Assembly (NCBI RefSeq): GCF_026191675.1
Contig: NZ_JAKRRY010000008.1
Coordinates: 62,001 to 126,000, forward strand
Source: Vibrio qingdaonensis
GTDB taxonomy: Bacteria; Pseudomonadota; Gammaproteobacteria; Enterobacterales; Vibrionaceae
DNA length: 64,000 nt
Reading direction: 5' to 3'
Below, piece after piece: positions 62,063 to 64,000 of the stretch (its first letter is position 1; every line of letters begins with the position of its first letter). Both the position numbers and the translations under genes were made by a program. The notes under the pieces are model-generated. The model worked only from the letters and a program-made list of their open reading frames with translations, was not told the origin of the DNA and made no database searches.

Positions 62063-64000
62063 ATGAAACATAAGACTCTGTTCACCGCTTTGCTCATTGC
62101 AACGCCATCTATCTTCGCGTCGTCTGCCCTTTTTGCAACGCCTTATCTCACGATATCTACGACCACAACCAGTCGCGATTACCCGCTCGAGAATGACAAT
62201 GCGGTGGTGATTCCACTCACCAAAGACAAATATCAACTGTCTATTTCTGGCATTGAAGGGCGATGTGATAATCAGCTTCCCAGCAAAATCAAATTTAATA
62301 CACCAATCCCTCTGCTGTGTGGGGAAACCACTCAATTGCCTCTGACCATCAGGTTCACAGGGGATTATTCGTTCTCCTATCACGAAGATAACCAAACCTT
62401 AGTGTTTAAGCGACAGCCTAAAAAAGTCACCCAGACCGCGTTTAAACGCCCACTACCTAAAGTACAGTGCGAAGCGTTTAGTGAGGGACCCAAAGACCTC
62501 AATGTCGCTTCTGCCTTTGCCGATGGCACATTGCTTCGGGAAGCATTTTCCGGTGAGGAAATACGCGTCAATAATGGCAAGGTTACCGTCACACCCTCTC
62601 AAAGAAATGGCGGTCTAATACTACTAGAGCCAGTAGTCAACGAGACAAAAACATCTAATACATCATCACATAAAACGCTTAACTACCGTAATGCTAACAT
62701 CTATTTTGTCATGGTCGATCGTTTCAATAATTCTAAGCGTTCAAAAACACAGCCTTACTCTCGGCATAAAGATAACAAGCAAGAAATTGGTACTTTTCAC
62801 GGTGGTGACTTAAATGGCGTCACAGAAAAGCTCGACTACATTAAGAGCCTAGGAACCAATGTGATTTGGTTATCGCCAATTGTTGAGCAAGTGCACGGTT
62901 TTGTTGGTGGTGGTGATAGCGGATCTTTCCCATTTTATGCTTATCATGGCTATTGGGCACGAGATTTTACCAAAGTTGACGAAAGCTTCGGTAACGAGGA
63001 AGACCTGAAACGTCTAGTATCAGAGGCCCATAAACGAGGAATCAAAGTTCTATTGGATGCCGTCATTAATCATCCCGGTTATGCGACGTTAGCGGATGCA
63101 CAATTTGATGCGCTCGATGTTATTCCCGCGCCAGAAAGCCTGCCGACTCAATGGGCGGACTGGGCACCCGAGGCGGGCGAAAATTGGCATAGCTTCCACA
63201 GCAACATCAACTATCAATCATCAAATTGGAAAGACTGGTGGGGAGCGGATTGGGTTCGAACTGGACTGCCCGGTTATGACCAACCTGGTTCAAGTGACAC
63301 TACGCTATCTTTGGCGGGATTGCCCGATTTCAAAACGGAGTCGACTAAACATGTTCAGCCGCCGCAATGGCTGATGAATAATCCTGGCACACGTGTTGCA
63401 CCACGAGACAACTATACCGTCACCGACTACCTCATTGAGTGGCAAACGGACTGGGTAAAGCGCTTTGGAATCGATGGCTATCGCGTTGATACCGTCAAGC
63501 ACGTAGAGCCGGAAGTATGGAAACGACTTAAATCCGAAGCGGCAGACAGTCTAGAGCAATGGCGCTTGTCTAATAACATCTCTGGTCAACCTTTTTGGAT
63601 GATGGGAGAGGTTTGGGGACACAGTGCAAATCGCAGTCCCTATTTCGACGATGGATTTGACGCATTAATCAATTTTGATATGCAGAAAAAACTCGATAAA
63701 GGCGCGGCTTGTTTTAGTCAAATGGCCGATACTTATCAACACTACTCCAATTCAATTGCCGACTCTACGGACTTTAATCCCGTCAGCTACATGTCATCTC
63801 ACGATACCGAATTGTTTTTTAGCCGATTTAAAAACTATCAAATGCAAAAAAATGCGGCTAACGCTCTACTATTGAGTCCGGGCGCAATACAAGTTTATTA
63901 CGGAGATGAAATCGCAAGAGACATAGGACCTTTCGCCGATGATTTCCATCAAGGTACTCGTTCAGATATGCTTTGGTCACTCGATACCAATAAGCAACAG
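62063..64000 (+). CDS. Periplasmic alpha-amylase, GH13 (partial, runs past window end)
   Basis: At least 646 codons visible, no stop before 64000. Start at the ATG at 62063 because ACGGA lies 6 nt upstream and MKHKTLFTALLIATPSIFASS is a signal peptide; an ATG 6 bp earlier is possible. The N-terminal 200 residues are a non-catalytic beta domain. The GH13 barrel starts at NIYFVMVDRFNNS, with region I LLDAVINHP, region II GIDGYRVDTVKHV (nucleophile Asp), region III MMGEVWGHS (acid Glu) and region IV YMSSHDTEL. The build resembles periplasmic MalS; it hydrolyses alpha-1,4-glucans. Confidence 0.9.
   Translation, partial: MKHKTLFTALLIATPSIFASSALFATPYLTISTTTTSRDYPLENDNAVVIPLTKDKYQLSISGIEGRCDNQLPSKIKFNTPIPLLCGETTQLPLTIRFTGDYSFSYHEDNQTLVFKRQPKKVTQTAFKRPLPKVQCEAFSEGPKDLNVASAFADGTLLREAFSGEEIRVNNGKVTVTPSQRNGGLILLEPVVNETKTSNTSSHKTLNYRNANIYFVMVDRFNNSKRSKTQPYSRHKDNKQEIGTFHGGDLNGVTEKLDYIKSLGTNVIWLSPIVEQVHGFVGGGDSGSFPFYAYHGYWARDFTKVDESFGNEEDLKRLVSEAHKRGIKVLLDAVINHPGYATLADAQFDALDVIPAPESLPTQWADWAPEAGENWHSFHSNINYQSSNWKDWWGADWVRTGLPGYDQPGSSDTTLSLAGLPDFKTESTKHVQPPQWLMNNPGTRVAPRDNYTVTDYLIEWQTDWVKRFGIDGYRVDTVKHVEPEVWKRLKSEAADSLEQWRLSNNISGQPFWMMGEVWGHSANRSPYFDDGFDALINFDMQKKLDKGAACFSQMADTYQHYSNSIADSTDFNPVSYMSSHDTELFFSRFKNYQMQKNAANALLLSPGAIQVYYGDEIARDIGPFADDFHQGTRSDMLWSLDTNKQQ

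Noticed and set aside
61871..62395. Minus-strand frame of about 174 codons opposite the alpha-amylase start
   Set aside because: Antisense shadow of a gene with a clear signal peptide and GH13 motifs; Cys/Arg-rich random composition.

Overview
The window looks like a chromosomal segment from a Vibrio or close relative (Vibrionaceae), judged from gene content: anaerobic ribonucleotide reductase with FNR and NrdR sites, a DctBD/TAXI-TRAP locus, AcpH, a second FabH, and a BigR-type sulfur locus. The core is interrupted by one visibly more AT-rich mobile island of about 30.8 kb (9079-39907). No rRNA, tRNA or CRISPR array was seen.

Left core (1-9079): a minus-strand run cobQ-modA-modB-modC (modC runs off the edge), a BOF/YgiW-type periplasmic protein, a small outer-membrane-like protein, a retropepsin-like lipoprotein, an aromatic aminotransferase, nrdG, and the 3' half of the host nrdD.

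The island splits host nrdD inside the codons for its conserved NGQTP motif. The 5' half (286 codons) lies at 39908-40765 and the 3' half (420 codons) at 7814-9076; together they rebuild a 706-residue NrdD. The island ends are a perfect 9-bp inverted repeat (CATTATGTG / CACATAATG). Its left end carries a recombinase block resembling a gamma-mobile-trio (GmtY, GmtZ, GmtX-like), then a small HTH/coiled-coil protein and a RecD2-like helicase. Cargo follows: an AbrB-like protein, a C-protein-like XRE regulator divergent from a small unknown gene, a type I restriction-modification system (hsdM-hsdS-hsdR), a Gabija system (gajA-gajB) directly followed by two DUF262/GmrSD-like genes, a serine recombinase flanked by palindromes, and an unrecognised three-gene operon (membrane J-domain protein, unknown, HNH-like). 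At its right end the island carries a complete second nrdD-nrdG pair. This pair sits 22 bp behind the truncated host nrdD in the same orientation, so it should be transcribed from the host FNR/NrdR-controlled nrdD promoter. The island therefore appears to break nrdD and replace it.

Right core (39908-64000): a secreted EEP-family nuclease; a sulfur/persulfide locus (BigR-like ArsR repressor, PmpA/PmpB-type YeeE permeases, RND pump with adaptor, YgaP-like membrane protein, CoA-disulfide reductase-rhodanese) tied together by repeated ATTAGACAnTGCTAAT operators; FabH paralogue; AcpH; YitT-family protein; L-2-hydroxyglutarate oxidase in one operon with a TAXI-TRAP transporter, behind a sigma-54 promoter and tandem upstream palindromes; the DctD/DctB-like two-component pair; and the start of a periplasmic alpha-amylase cut by the window edge.
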